A stretch of DNA of 64,000 nt from Trichoplax adhaerens (lineage: Eukaryota > Placozoa > Uniplacotomia > Trichoplacea > Trichoplacidae): positions 412,791 through 476,790 of the forward strand of contig NW_002060970.1 of NCBI RefSeq assembly GCF_000150275.1. Reading direction: 5' to 3'. This document shows positions 1-13,322 of this stretch, one piece after another. Within the stretch, counting starts at the first letter, position 1, and each line of letters starts with the position of its first letter. Both the position numbers and the translations under genes were made by a program. The notes beneath the pieces are model-generated. The model had not been told where the DNA came from and ran no database searches. It saw nothing but the letters and a program-made list of their open reading frames with translations.

Positions 1-263
1 AATAAATCATTCTAAATCCATATTTAGATTGCACTAGACATGCAGTTAGTGGCCGATCTCAGATATTTCTATTCGACAAGAGGAATATGGGCGATTGATA
101 AATAGATTTTGTAATGGCTTATCCTTTTGATAGCCTTGACCAGCATTTCAATATAGAATGTTAACTCTCGCCTCATTAAATTCACAGATGAAAACCACAC
201 GGTATAACTTTGTGCATTTAGCACATAGGTCAAACATAATCTAACGAGGACGAATAAACTTAC

Positions 264-3200
264 CTTGACAGTTCCATCAACACTGCCACTAAAGAGTTGA
301 ATTTGACGTGAATCAAGGGCTAAACATGTAATTTCTGCTTCACCATGAGCATTGACAAACTAAAATCATTTAAATATTATAAAATAATTTTTATTCTTAA
401 TGCTGATATTGCAGATAGAATGGACGATTGAGAACATAGACTGTACCTGTCTTTCTCTTTGGCCAGTTTCAACGAGCCACATGGTTATGGTAGAATCTTT
501 TCCAGCAGTAATAATCTATTATTTAATATTTAATATTAATTGGTTACGGCTATTCGATTTTCTAACTGCCACATGATGCAATAGATCAAAATCTAAATCT
601 TAAATATGAGAAATTAGCCCCGTCTCACCTCTTTCCACTTGCTGCTGTAGATCACACATGATACTGGTTTTGTGTGAGTTAAGACATGATCCGAAAGTTC
701 CGCTTTCATTTCCACAAACACTAGCTTTAATTATCAAATAAGAATTGAACTACAGTTAGAAATACTGAGCTTAATGTTATCATCTATTTCAATAGACTTA
801 ATAAATCTTAAAAGATTCCATAAGATCGTATAGCGAACCTCTTTACTTATGGCCGCCACAATTTGGCGATAATCAGCATCAAAAAATAAGTTGCAGTGTA
901 CTATAATGAAAACAGAATCATTTTGACTGCTATTAAGATAGGACATAACTTTGCTCTAGAACTTAAAAAGAATGGATTGCTTTAAAATTGATTTTAAAGT
1001 CATCAAAATCAGGCTGTCTGATAGAGGAAGATATTGAATGTGGATAACCATGGTAGTAAGGTAAATCAATCGCCCTAATGAGCTAAACTGCAATTTCAAT
1101 TTGCTATTAGCTTAAACAAACCTGTTGGGCCTTTAATAAAAAGACCACTTAATCTCTGCAAGCATACGTGCAATTCTGCATCCCATACTCTTATTACCTA
1201 AATAAAATTATTTCCTTTCTTTATTGTATCATCATAATTTAACATCGAGTTATGCTATCAGCTATCCATGATCATGATCAATTTTGTTTTGATCACATAA
1301 ATCGGCATTTCTGTTTATTCAGATTGCTATTAAGGACTATCTTACATGCCTTAATATTGTATGCGAATATTCACAAACTAACCCTATTCTTTCCCATACT
1401 AATCAGTTGACCTTTAGCTGAATAAAATTGAGTGTAGATAACACTTGCTAAATGTCCTCTCAGAACCTATATGCCAAATATAACGCAGTATGATAAGTTA
1501 GCATAGATCCTATTCAGTTCAAATATTCTATTTGGTAATCGCTACTTACACCGACTGGTTTGGAATTAACATAAGGATTCCATAGATGAACCATATGATT
1601 TACGCCTCCGGTAGCTGTAAAAACGAGAAATGATCACTTTTTCGATATTATAAGTATAGAAATTTGGGAGTTTAAAATTATAATGTGGTTCTGAGAACAG
1701 TTGCAGAGCAGCAAATTCGATCAAAGTCTAAAATCATGCAAGTGGCTAAAATTGGATCCTTACCTATAATGTTTAATTCATCGTCATAATCAAATGTATT
1801 AACTCCTTGAAGGATATTAAAACTAATCCTGATATCGAAATAGAAACAGAAGTCATTATTTTAATTTACGAAAATCTAATTTTTAAGTGTTTCTAAACAT
1901 TCTAGAGTATCGTAAAATATTTTACACTTTGTTTGTGGAAGATAGAATTGAACTGGACATGTTTTAAGACTATTCCGAAACTACCTCAGTAATGACTAAT
2001 TTTGTTAAATTGGCCACCCTAAAAGGTGAAAAATCTCACATATTTGTGGATGTTCCATGGCGAACAGGTATAACAACAAGAGAATTTGTATCTGTTGTAG
2101 CACAGGATAGGAAGCTCTCTAATTTTTCTATATAGCGCACTATTGTAAGGATGAGAGATCATCAAACGAAAATTATAATTTCATAGAAGTATTAGCAAAC
2201 TAGATTGATTGTGTAGTTTAATTTTCAGTAGACTTTAGGAAATGTATATTTCTATGACTTTTTAGTTTATTTTACCTTCTCGGACCCATTCTTTATGAGC
2301 TTGGATGGTTTGAAGTTTTAAGTGATCGTATTCTTTAACAACATCAGGAAGCTTGAAAACTTTGATATATTCTATAGTACGTAATGAAATATATAAGAGT
2401 AGATCCTATTTTAGGTAATACTGACAAGTTGATTAAATATCAATTGTAATCACCATCTTTTCCTTCGCTCCAATGCCTCCATTCCACCGAGGGCAGTAAG
2501 GCAGCTGAAAATTTGATCGAAGTAACCATGCCTGTGTTATCACCATAGATCAACATGGTATCATGAGCTAAATCGTTGGTAGTCCTAATGGAAGAGATTG
2601 TAGGTCAAGCTAAGAGATTTAGAGAATTAACCAGTTTCTATCTTGATGGAAGTGATAGTTATCATACAAGATTGAAATTCTATTTACCAAGTATTCATGC
2701 ATAGTGGTATAGCTGGTAGATCTGTAATTCTTGATAAGAGCGAAAAATCGCCTGCGACACTAATATCAAAGTTATAAATGGCTGAAATGGAACAAATAAG
2801 TGATAGTGCTTAATTACCAATTTATTATTTTAAATTTCAATATTATAAAGTCAAAACCTAATTAATGGAGAATAGAATGGATAATATCTGTAGTAAGATA
2901 ATCTAGCAGAAAAGTTATAACTGCAATTGAACTTAAAGTATTGAATTCCCTCTGCTTGTAATGAGACTTGTGATATTTCATAATTTTATCAGTCTTTATT
3001 ACATATGATGGATTGGTAATCGTTGAATTATTAATCTATTTCGTTTTGAAGTTAAATTGCATATTCGCTGACAAAGCGACAAATGATTGAGATTTTTACC
3101 TATTTCTTTACTTGTGAAAGCAATAACGATCTTGTTGAGGTTGGGTATGACGCAAAAGCAGGTAATCCATAAATTTTTAGCGGAAATGTAATCCATTTCA

Positions 3201-6200
3201 ATCTATAGAGTAAGAAAAACATTTATAATCTTAAATAAATTACCGCTAAATTTCTTAGTAAGCTACTAAAGTTGAATGTCAGACTACCCACGTATTCGCT
3301 ATCCACATCAAAATTTTACGATACTGATGTGATTTGGCTTGGAATGAAATTTTACTAAATTAATCGAAATCTAGTGATACACATTATATACAGTAGTAGC
3401 GTGCGTAAATATAAATCAGTTTGGATTAGAGCTCAGAATTTACTAGGCTAGCTCAGATTCGTTGTTAGTGATTATCTACAATCTTGATTCCGTGCAAGTC
3501 CTACATCGTGCAATATTTTCATTGCAATCTTGTAAGTACCAAATAAAGTAATCTGCTACCTTAACTTCCGTCGTACAATATTATTTGTGAGTTATAGTTC
3601 TAATAGCAAGAGTATCAATAATTCCCTCTAATATAATGACAAGCCCATATCGTATTTGGTAGCAGAAGGGTCTAAGAAAGCTCATGGTTGATATATTTCT
3701 TTCTGTTATTGACTAGCGTTAATCTAGTTGGGTGGTTATTGGAAATTTATAAAGAAAAGCCTTTTGATAATATAATCTGTTCAATAACAGTTTTGAGTAG
3801 AGCTTTATATTGTAGCTGCTACTTTTTGCATTCCGTTTTCTCATGATTCCAGGAGAAGTTTACCAAAATAAAAAAAATTCGAATCTACTAACATTACTTC
3901 TATTTGGTAAACAATTTTTAATTCGATAAATAATGACGTACCAGTATTCTGTCTACAAGTATATAGCTTTAGTGTAACTTACTTTTCCTTGCTTTAACAG
4001 CTTTCCGTTATAATTCCAGCACCCTAATGTTCCCTCCTTTAGAAATCGAAAAATATTCAAGCTTGTGTAATAGCAGTATATTTTGTATGACTAGTTTAAT
4101 TCTTTGCACTAGCTTTAATAATAAGCCATTAAAATACTTCCAGCTATTTATTTTTTTACCTTGCTAACCGTAATATAACGTGCCATTGATCCATAAATCG
4201 GGTTAATTCTTTGAATCGTATCTTTGTGAATGCTAATATTAAATTGTAAAAATCTTAAGTTATTGGGCAGAGTACAACGTATAATTTGCAGGCCAGAAGA
4301 AATTTATTAGCCTATAGATTTCGATATTATGTTACTGCTGTATTTTATACAATATTTTTGATAAACTGACTTGGGCGTAATTCTTGGATCTTTCCATCGG
4401 GGAATCTATAGTTTTGATGGAATATTAATTAATAAAAGTTAATTTAGTTCATGGCTACAGATGTGGTATTGAGGTATTGCATTATTTTTTAGCACATGAT
4501 CTAGAATGTACTTAATACCGATAGTGGTCTTACCTGAGATGTGCGTAATTCTTTTTCATGCTTTTTTGAAAACCCGTGCATCATATAAGAGCAAAATTTG
4601 CCCTATAAAATTGAAATTAAAAAATAGATAGTTATTTTCCCCTTAGATATTGACTGTAATGCAAGTACGTTTGTTACATTAATCTAGAACTATTTGACGG
4701 ATTATTACTAGACAAATATTTTACTAATAGATTAAACATATTTCTGTAGTACAATCAAATTTAATATTAGCTTATTTAATTAAACTTACAAAATCAACGT
4801 AGCCTTCATGTCGAACGTCGATATTTTTAAATAGTTCAGTATACTGAAACCAACATAGATTGATGATTGAAAATTAAATGAAGTTTGATCATAAAATTAT
4901 TTAATAATGTGAAAATATTTAGCGATGCTTTAAACTAATTATAGTTCCGAATTTGATTTGCAAAAGCCGAAGTGGAAATTAATTCTTTCCATGCTATTAT
5001 AGGTTATCAAAGTAGATTGACATTTTTAGACTTTGAGTGTATCGTAATCAAAAAAGATTGGCACTAGAAATTTCTTTATCTAATGTTAAAAAACAAGTAT
5101 TATAGGCTAAAGCTAACTTAAATTAAATACTCCAATGAAATTTGATGATTACAAATAGTACTACTTTGATTCATGAATTGCTGTAGAGGTTGAGAGATTT
5201 CAATTACGTATCTAGCTAATTTATGAAGCGAATTAAATTTATGAAAGCTATATTAAAAATCATGCCTTCCTAAGTTATTATTGACTATCATTTTTTTAAT
5301 GAGTTTCGATTCTAGCATTCAGATAGATTTGAAAAATAACTGAGTTTACTTCCGGAAATATGAATGCTCGTATGGTAATTAGTAAGAAAACTGCCTAGAA
5401 ATTAAAATTTCTTAGCATTTCCGAAATTGATAACAGCAACGCAAAAGCTATATTATTACACAAAATGAAATAAAATTATTCCAAATCGGGGGCTTTTGAT
5501 GACCTAATGAAAATAATACCAGCTAGAATTTCACTACAGATGCGTTAACATCTTAATCACCAGCTGAAAATAGATACTTGAAGAATTAAAGAAATTACCT
5601 CAGATCGAGACCATTTATGTGAAAAGACTCTATTCATTAATTCACAAAATTCATTTCGATGCAGTTTACGATAGCTCTTTCCTCCTGTTTGATCCTCCTA
5701 TTACGAAGAGAGAATATTAAAATGAGCTTACTGATCAATTAAAGAAGCCTTTAACATAAGAAATTACGCAACAACTATTTGACATTTGTGAATTTGCGTA
5801 ATTTCTAATTCACTACGATATTTTTTATGATAAAAAAATTCGGATAATAAGGCTTTCAACGATAGCGGAATCAAAGTATACTATCGCTTTGGTCTTCAGT
5901 ATTGGCAATGATCTAGTTATTGCTAATGTAAATGAACTGACGAAAAATTGCTAATATATATATATATATATACACAATCATTATTTTTTACTAAACGTTT
6001 TTACACGGCAATTATAGCAGCTAATTATTGGAAGCGAACAAAAATAAAAAGATTACTTACAGAAGTACACAATTATTGTGACTTATGCAGATTTATATAT
6101 ATGTTATATACAGTATTACTCTTCTATACAGTAGACATAATTGGATGGCATATGCTAATAAATACTGATCGCAAATGATCGTTTTATGAAAAATAGGTCA

Positions 6201-6959
6201 AATTGCAGCGTTATGAGCAAGCCCTTGCAGGATAAGATATACCTAAACTAATTTTTAAAGCAAATCCCCAAATCATATCAACTTTAGGTTTTGTTTATTA
6301 AAGCCTGTACACATTAAGCCGTCTACCTAAAAGTTCAATGTCAATAGATATTGTTTATATTACTATCAGTAAACTGACAGAAGAGTAAAACCTCTAAGCG
6401 TGCTAATTGCCATATAAAGGATCAAGTAGCATGACTAAAATACTTTAATGAAAATTTCAAATTTAAGAATTACGATAATCTAAGAATGGGAAGCTGTAAT
6501 CTATCTTCGTGCTTATAACACTATCATGAATTAGTCTACAGTAGACGAATTCATAAACTTTACGAGTTGATACAAACATTAAAAGTTATTTCGATAGCTT
6601 TTAATGTTTCATATCAAGATTTACGAGAATGCAAAAATGAAAAGCTGTAACTTATCGTCACTGTTAAAAAATATATACCGCACAAAAAATCTGCAATGGA
6701 CGAATTTATGGAATTTAATAGTTGATACAACATTAATTAAAGCTTTTTCGATCCTTGAAAATTTCTTATTAACATTTATTAGAATGCAAGAATGAAAAGG
6801 TATGATCCATGGCAACTGCTAATAAACCTTTCCCGTAAAAGTCAGCAGTAGACGAATTTGTGGAGTTTACTGATTAATACATACATTAAAAGCTTTTTCG
6901 ATAGCTTGTAAGTCTTCGATAGTGAAAAATTTTTCTAGTCTTCCGGAATAAACAGCCAT
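264..6959 (-). CDS. WDR49/WDR64/EFCAB8-like EF-hand + WD40 repeat protein, 5' part (continues beyond left edge)
   Basis: Twenty exons, read from the right: 6885-6959, 5599-5697, 4790-4843, 4534-4602, 4371-4405, 4160-4232, 3983-4036, 3100-3202, 2688-2781, 2454-2584, 2276-2371, 2040-2118, 1764-1822, 1550-1614, 1383-1466, 1122-1197, 847-900, 629-720, 447-515, 264-359. All have GT/AG borders and phases agree, giving 519 codons from ATG at 6959 with no stop. Residues 1-100 carry EF-hand-like helices (FTIEDLQAIEKAF; loop DVRHEGYVDF at 67-76, whose twelfth position is Lys, so calcium binding is doubtful). WD40 blades follow, for example GTLGCWNYNGKLL, TGGVNHMVHLWNPYV, VIRVWDAELHV, ITAGKDSTITMW and FSGSVDGTVK. 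The order and the phrases NPYV.SKPVGVLRGH and NAHGEAEITCL are characteristic of the WDR49/WDR64 group. Members of that group are usually ciliary or flagellar or uncharacterised, so a function is not assigned. No further exon was recognised in 1-263, so the remaining blades lie outside the window. Intron 1 (1.2 kb) holds a TA microsatellite and part of a tandem duplication. Confidence 0.93.
5952..5974. repeat. TA dinucleotide microsatellite
   Basis: Uninterrupted (TA)n run within intron 1 of the WD40 gene. Confidence 0.9.
6448..6908. repeat. Three-copy tandem duplication, period about 155 bp, overlapping exon 1 of the WD40 gene
   Basis: Three diverged units lie at about 6448-6602, 6603-6757 and 6758-6908. 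Shared anchors are a 'gtagacgaatt.at..a.ttta' block at about 6540, 6696 and 6848, and an 'acattaaaagctttttcgat' block near each unit end. The third unit ends inside the coding part of exon 1 and carries its splice donor (minus strand AAT|GTATGT). In the other two units the equivalent donor is altered, so they look like decayed copies of the exon end plus adjoining intron. Confidence 0.8.
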
Positions 6960-9900
6960 GTCAGGTTGGCTATAAGATAGAAGGAACAATTCAAATTAAT
7001 TATCATAAATGTGTAATAAATTCCAAATTTGTCAATTAAAACATTAGATCACATCGACATCAAAAACTTCATCGATAACGCAATTTATTTAGTCGAGCTA
7101 GCCTACTATTTCAAGACTATTTCTTAATTTAAGCTAATGATGGATGAAAATTTCCATTTTTTAAATATTTATCAATATCAATATATCATTACTTTTATCA
7201 GTAATAATATTTTATTCTCTCTACGTTAATTTGCTTGGCCCGCTATGACAAGACAGCGTCCTTCATACTGACAAAATGAATTTATAAAATTAATCATCAG
7301 AATTTATTATATGAGATCAAGGCTGATAAATCAGGACAATTTTTTCTTTATAAACAATTTAGCTTTCATTATTAACAGTAAAGTTTTCATTTGATTCATT
7401 TTGGCTGTTTATATAGGGTCTGGAGCAACTCAAAGTATATAAACAAGATTAAGATAAGGTGCTACTTGAGTATTCATGACTTTACTTTAATGAACAATAG
7501 CTTTGAACCAGCCTGCCTTAAATAAAAGATGAGTCTTGTTCTTGAATCATTTTTTTCATAACGAATAAAGATCGAATAAATTCAGTCCTTAACATAAGGT
7601 CAATATTAAATAATAAAAGTCATGCATAGTCAATTAAGCACCAAGAATCATTAACAGAAACTAAGATCGTCTATTAATATTCAATCCATTGATTTCATCT
7701 CGCCGGATATCGCATAATAACTGTTTAATTTATTTATCTTTAAGGCAAGGAATTTAATGAATTCACCTAGAGTGATTAAATGCCATTTCAACGGATACAA
7801 GAGCGTAAGAATGAAATTAGAATCAATTTTTAGCGTTCGTATTTTGGGTAAATGAGAGAAGATTTGCAGTAGAGCAGCATGCTGTAATAAACTCTGAAGT
7901 AGTTGATTATTTTAATCGGAGAGGTATCATTGAGCCGATTAGAATCTGAACCATTTAATTGGAGGGCAGAAGGTGATATGAAAATGAGACATTGGTTCAA
8001 ATTTTTTCAATAATTTCTTTATGTCTGGAAATTTTAGCAGACTGTCTTAAATCATCAAGTCCAGTGTCTGATTATGTTATATAAAAGATGAATGTACAGT
8101 TTTAAAATTGTAGATTGATAATTGATGAGCTTTTGTATCTTCAACGATAGTATGATAGATCTAATCCTTAAATAGTTAGATGGTCCGCTCAAAAATATGT
8201 CTAAAAGATCGTAAACAGCGTCGATGATGGTTTTAAATGGCCTATTACTAACTTTAAATTCAATTCTTATATATATAAGAAGAGGAAATTTCGATAAACT
8301 AATTGTAAATCACTTTGGATCTTCCGAAAGGTAGATTGGATGATTAATTTAATTAATTTTTGCAACAATAAATATTATGAATTGATTAATAATTTTATAA
8401 AGTAAATTATATAAGCAGCATCTGTTAAATTAATTTGGCATTAGTCTTACGTTCCAGTATTGGATAAATAAGAGAACGATCTTAAAGTAGAAAAGTTGGT
8501 TCAATTTCGCATTTATATGGTTTACACTTTGTCTGGGGTATATGATTCAGACAAGTCGATCTAAAGATTTAAATTTAAGTGATAGAACGTAATACAAATT
8601 TAAAGACTTGAAATAGTTTTATTTCTTTAGAAATCGAAATTTGTTCTTCTAACTATCTAAAATTGGCATAATCCATAAAAGTTTCAGATCATGAATCGAA
8701 ATACAACGTATGCAATTAAAGTGTTTTGGATAGATGATATACCCCGAATCAAGGAATTATTTTATTTTTAATAACGAATTATAATAGGATAGCCATCAAT
8801 TGTTTATGAGGCTTAAATTGTCTCATGCAAATGTATATAATTACAGATGCTAAATGAGATTTTCTAGAAATTCTGCTGTTTTTCATTTAAGCTAACAGTT
8901 CCTTCTAGTAATTAACAAGAGTTTTTAATTGCTACCAATTCAGTGAAACTCTTCTATTAAGGATACTCTTTCAGTTATGATAGCCCAAATATCGCCGGAA
9001 CTATAGCCAAAATCTAAATCCATCACTCGACATGCTATAAACCTCTTGTTTATAATCAATGCTCTCCCATATTACCAATTTCAACAATAAATCAATCTCC
9101 TTATCAAAATTATGATCGACTATCATCCATAAAGTAAAATGATGGTCGAAATTAAGATTTTGTCAATGCCTCTTAGGCTGGCCAAATTAGCTAAGTATAT
9201 CTTTATTAATTTCTTCTATAAACATTAAGCTATAAGATGTTACTTCGAGTCGTATCAACTACTAAATCTATTTTAGATTAATGTGAAAGTCGTAGCAAGT
9301 AGTAAACTTTCAGTTTTAAGGTGAAATAAATTGCTACCGTTGGTTTCATAATTTACTTCTAGGGTTTGACAAAGTCAGTCAGTAATTTATACTATGGATA
9401 GATTCCTACGACTATACTCACATGAAAGATTTTGGTTATTAACTGATCATTTTTTAAATTTTAGAGTATTAAAATGATCTCTTTGGAACCTGTCTTTAAT
9501 TAATTATGCCAAAAACGCTATGCTTAGATGAGTCAATTTATTACTCAGACCTTGCCAGTTATAAATTAAATTAGAGTATAAACGGAGCGTTTAAATTTTT
9601 ATCATTTTGAACAAGTACGAGTGCTAAGGAGTGATTTTTATGAGGTACGATAATTATTCGAAACTGATCTTCCAAACCAAGCCTGATGTCGAATTATTAC
9701 TAGCACGAGCAAATCGCTAATCTCTAGATCAAAATTAATTAAATTGTACTCAAGGGCAGAAGAATTATAAGAAGAAAATACTTTGTGACGAGATTCTAAT
9801 TTATTGCAGTATCCAATTTGTATGCTAACCACTAGTAATTCGAGACATCAAAAAATCATCTATATCAAGGATGAGTTCCATTTCTAACTACAGTACACTA

Positions 9901-11691
9901 GCAGTAGGTCAGTTTTGTTATTGCTAATTTATTGGAGAAACGAGGTGAAAAGATAGTAATAACTTAGTTTATGGTTAGAATAAAATATGAATTCTAATTC
10001 TTATTGGGTATTACAGAGTTTATGGCACAAGTTTGATAGAGTTCAACACTAATATGTGTACATATCAATTGGCTAATATTTAGATGTTAAGTGTACTACG
10101 TAATCATTCTATTCTATGCTTGCCTTCCCTACGTAATCACGTTTCATCATCGTTTTCTGTTCTGGAATGACCTACATGTGATTAATGCTGAACTTGATAT
10201 GCTATTCAATTAACTCATTTCGATCAATTCAATTGATAAAAAATTTGTCCAAAGCTCGCCCACACGACTTGTAATTCATTAAGAGTATACTGAATCTATG
10301 GATTAAGATCTTCAAAAGCAATTGCTTTTGAAATAGATATGCCCATAAGCTAGCGCAATGGGCTGTCTAATGCAATTTTCTTATTCACTTTATATCGTCG
10401 TAATGGTGATCTTGGACAAATTTATCTATATGTGATTAAACGTTTTCGTTATCGCTGCGACTATTACAGTAAAATTTAGCTGTAGGATTTAGAGTATTAA
10501 ATTTCAAATTTTAAAATCTGTTATCGTCCATTTTCTAACCTCTAAAACTAAAGTTAAACCATAAATATTTGTCATAGATATCTTATAAGAAATAGGACAG
10601 AGTGGATAGTTATCTTGACTCCACACAGAGAGTCATTTTTATCGTGTTGGTATAGATAAACTCGGATCTTAGTGCCAATAATTTAACGATATCGATACCC
10701 ATTTATCAACTCCAAGTCTTGTGATCAATTGCATCATCAAAAAGATCTAGGTAGCTACAGCAAAAACGTTAAATTCTTTGCTCTTACTACCGGAATATTG
10801 ATTATAAGATTTAGATAGACTGATCATCAGTGCACGATTAATACGCCTTTTTAGATTATGTTAAGTCTTGCCTATCGCTAAATAGGATAGGGAAGTATTC
10901 ATAACGGATTAAGGAATGGTAAAGCAGATCTTATATCAGTAATAATAGCTGTAAACTATTACTCTAACACGTTATTGATGAATAGCATACCAGCCTTGAA
11001 AGGTGATGCATGATATTATTTATGATCAATCTTACTTTGAATCATTTCCATTCTTCATTATGACTTCTCTTTTATAAGATTTACTCCTGATACTTTCGCC
11101 TTGTTTATTTTGTTGAGTAACAGCAATAGCTTCGGTAACCTTAGCCATGGTAGTGGCCACAATTTCGATCCGTTAGTAATAAGATTTCATATATATTATA
11201 ATAATTTTGATAGTTGTGGAGTTGAAAGCCGTCTAAAGTAATGCCAGTTGAAATTATTTCTAATCGGTAGCAATATTCATATGAAGACTGTTTATCGTAA
11301 ATTAATTTGCTCTTGCTTAGAAGTGTCATCAAACTCCACTGGACGACATGAGTCAGTGTTAACCATGGCAACAAGATAATCAATCCTATTATTAATAATT
11401 TTAGATAACGATCAAATCATTATAGGGCAATGCAGCGGCGTAATGAAGTTATCCAAAACATATTATCTATTCATCAATACTGTTATTATGACGTCATCTA
11501 TTCATCTAATCTGATTTAATTGTATTTATCTAAATGTTCATAATAATAGAATAGAAGAATAACTATTTTTGTTTGATAGGCTTAATTGGTTCGATTGAAC
11601 CAATGAGCTAATATTTTACTTGAACTCTTAATTGAATAATTAATCGAATTCAGAAGATTAAAGTTTGGATCATCGTATAATATTTATTAAT

Positions 11692-12010
11692 TGTGAAATT
11701 CTCAAAATTTGAAGCAAATTAAAACCTTATTCGATCTTCTTACAAAATATTGTACACACAGCTCTACTGTAGCCCAGCAGAACTATTGGGAAGACTTGTA
11801 GGCATAACTGATAAATAGTCTAAAGCTCACTTCGTCTTAAATACTTTTCGTAGCGTTTGTAGCTACAATTCTTTATCAGTATTTTACCTTATTTTACAAT
11901 TATTCTGATTATTATTAGTAATAACATTTTATAACGATCATCTATAGTCCTAGATGGTAAAAATTACGGCATTGAATTAGACACGAATACCGAATAAAGT
12001 GCGATGAGCT
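11692..12010 (-). repeat. Decayed copy of LTR family A
   Basis: Recognisable by the block 'cacacagctctact.tagcc', a spacer, then 'tacttttcgtagc.tt.gtagctaca', which matches the elements at 30723, 46781 and 60889. Ends and target-site duplication could not be fixed. The antisense reading frame kept by the other copies is interrupted here. Confidence 0.55.
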
Positions 12011-13298
12011 AAGCATATCGTTATATATGAATAGAATATTTATTTTTACTTCTAGCATCAATAGTGACCCTACACCGTACTGCAAATGTACATTTATATT
12101 CTAACATAGAATCTTCAATAGCAGTATATGAATGATTATGAGCTGCTAATTACGCCTTATCATAAGTATGAAAAATTTCATTATCATGCATCGTACCAAA
12201 CAAGGCTAATAATCTAAAATCCAACACTAATTTATGTTCCACATCATCAAAATCATAAGTCTGTCCCAATCTTTTGCCTGTGAAATTTGGTTTGGGCTAT
12301 ATTATGACGGTATAGCATTTATAACAAAATTTTAAAATGGGTTATCGTAAAATATTATAGAGTAATTGATCAATTTTTAGAATAGTGCTCTATTTAAATC
12401 AAGAGAATAATATAAAATTATGATTGCAATAGAATTTTCTACGATACTCATACTCATGTATTGTATTAATGTTAGCCTTAAGGGGAAGGCTTTGGCGTAG
12501 TAGTGGCTGATATACTAAAGTTATAAAACGGTTCTCCAGTAATGCCTTGTGGTATACTGGTACCGTGTTATATTGGTAGTCCAATTTTGGTTTTACAGCT
12601 GAGAGAAATGATATAGAAATTATTAAAGCAAACAATTCTTTAACACCGAAGCAAGATTGAATTACTAATATCAGTCTTATTAGAAATACTGGGGCTGCTA
12701 TCAGAGTTAAATAAACTAATGTAAAAATTGCTATCGCTATGGAATCTTCTAGCTTCTCCGCTAGATTGACATGATTTCACCAATATTATACATTCAGCCA
12801 TAAATTATCGTTGCTAGTATTTCTATCCTGAAGGTTCCAAGAATAAACAAAATTGGTTACCATAATAGTATGTATTAACTCTACTGCTAAATTGAAGTGA
12901 CCTTAGCCTTATTATATGTTCTAGAGTATTGATTCTGTAACAATGAAGTCCTGAAATATCAAACGAATAATTCAAAATTACATTTTTCCTTATAAATAAA
13001 TATAGTAGGCTTTATTAACTTATGGATGGATAAGATTCGCATTAGTAATATTATTTAATTGTATAGTAGCTTTCATTCCGATGACAGTAAAATTAATCAA
13101 TCTACTCGTTGATTTACATTAACAGATTACATTCTAATTGGCTGATAATTTGATAAAGTTAGTAAAGAAATGGATCAAATAAACTACAAATTATTTAACT
13201 TTAATTGATGGAGATTGTGAGGATTCAAAACTTTAGGATAGATTTAGAGGTATTTCTGACAAATTTATAAGAGCATAGATATTCCTTAAATGATTAAT

Positions 13299-13322
13299 GG
13301 GTTAGGGTTAGGGTTTGGGTTA
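13299..13322 (+). repeat. Short interstitial telomere-like repeat (GGGTTA)4
   Basis: Four consecutive hexamers GGGTTA, GGGTTA, GGGTTT, GGGTTA. One base differs from the metazoan telomere unit. The flanks are unique-looking sequence. Confidence 0.85.

Noticed and set aside
1-263. Next WD40 exon of the leftmost gene
   Set aside because: No segment with AG/GT borders and a matching phase encodes a recognisable blade. The continuation is assumed to lie outside the window.
11141-11383. 80-codon minus-strand open frame
   Set aside because: No family match and no exon context. Length is within chance for this composition.
12399-12635. 78-codon minus-strand frame with hydrophobic start and an AG acceptor-like site
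   Set aside because: No ATG at the start, no neighbouring exon found to join in phase, no recognised domain.
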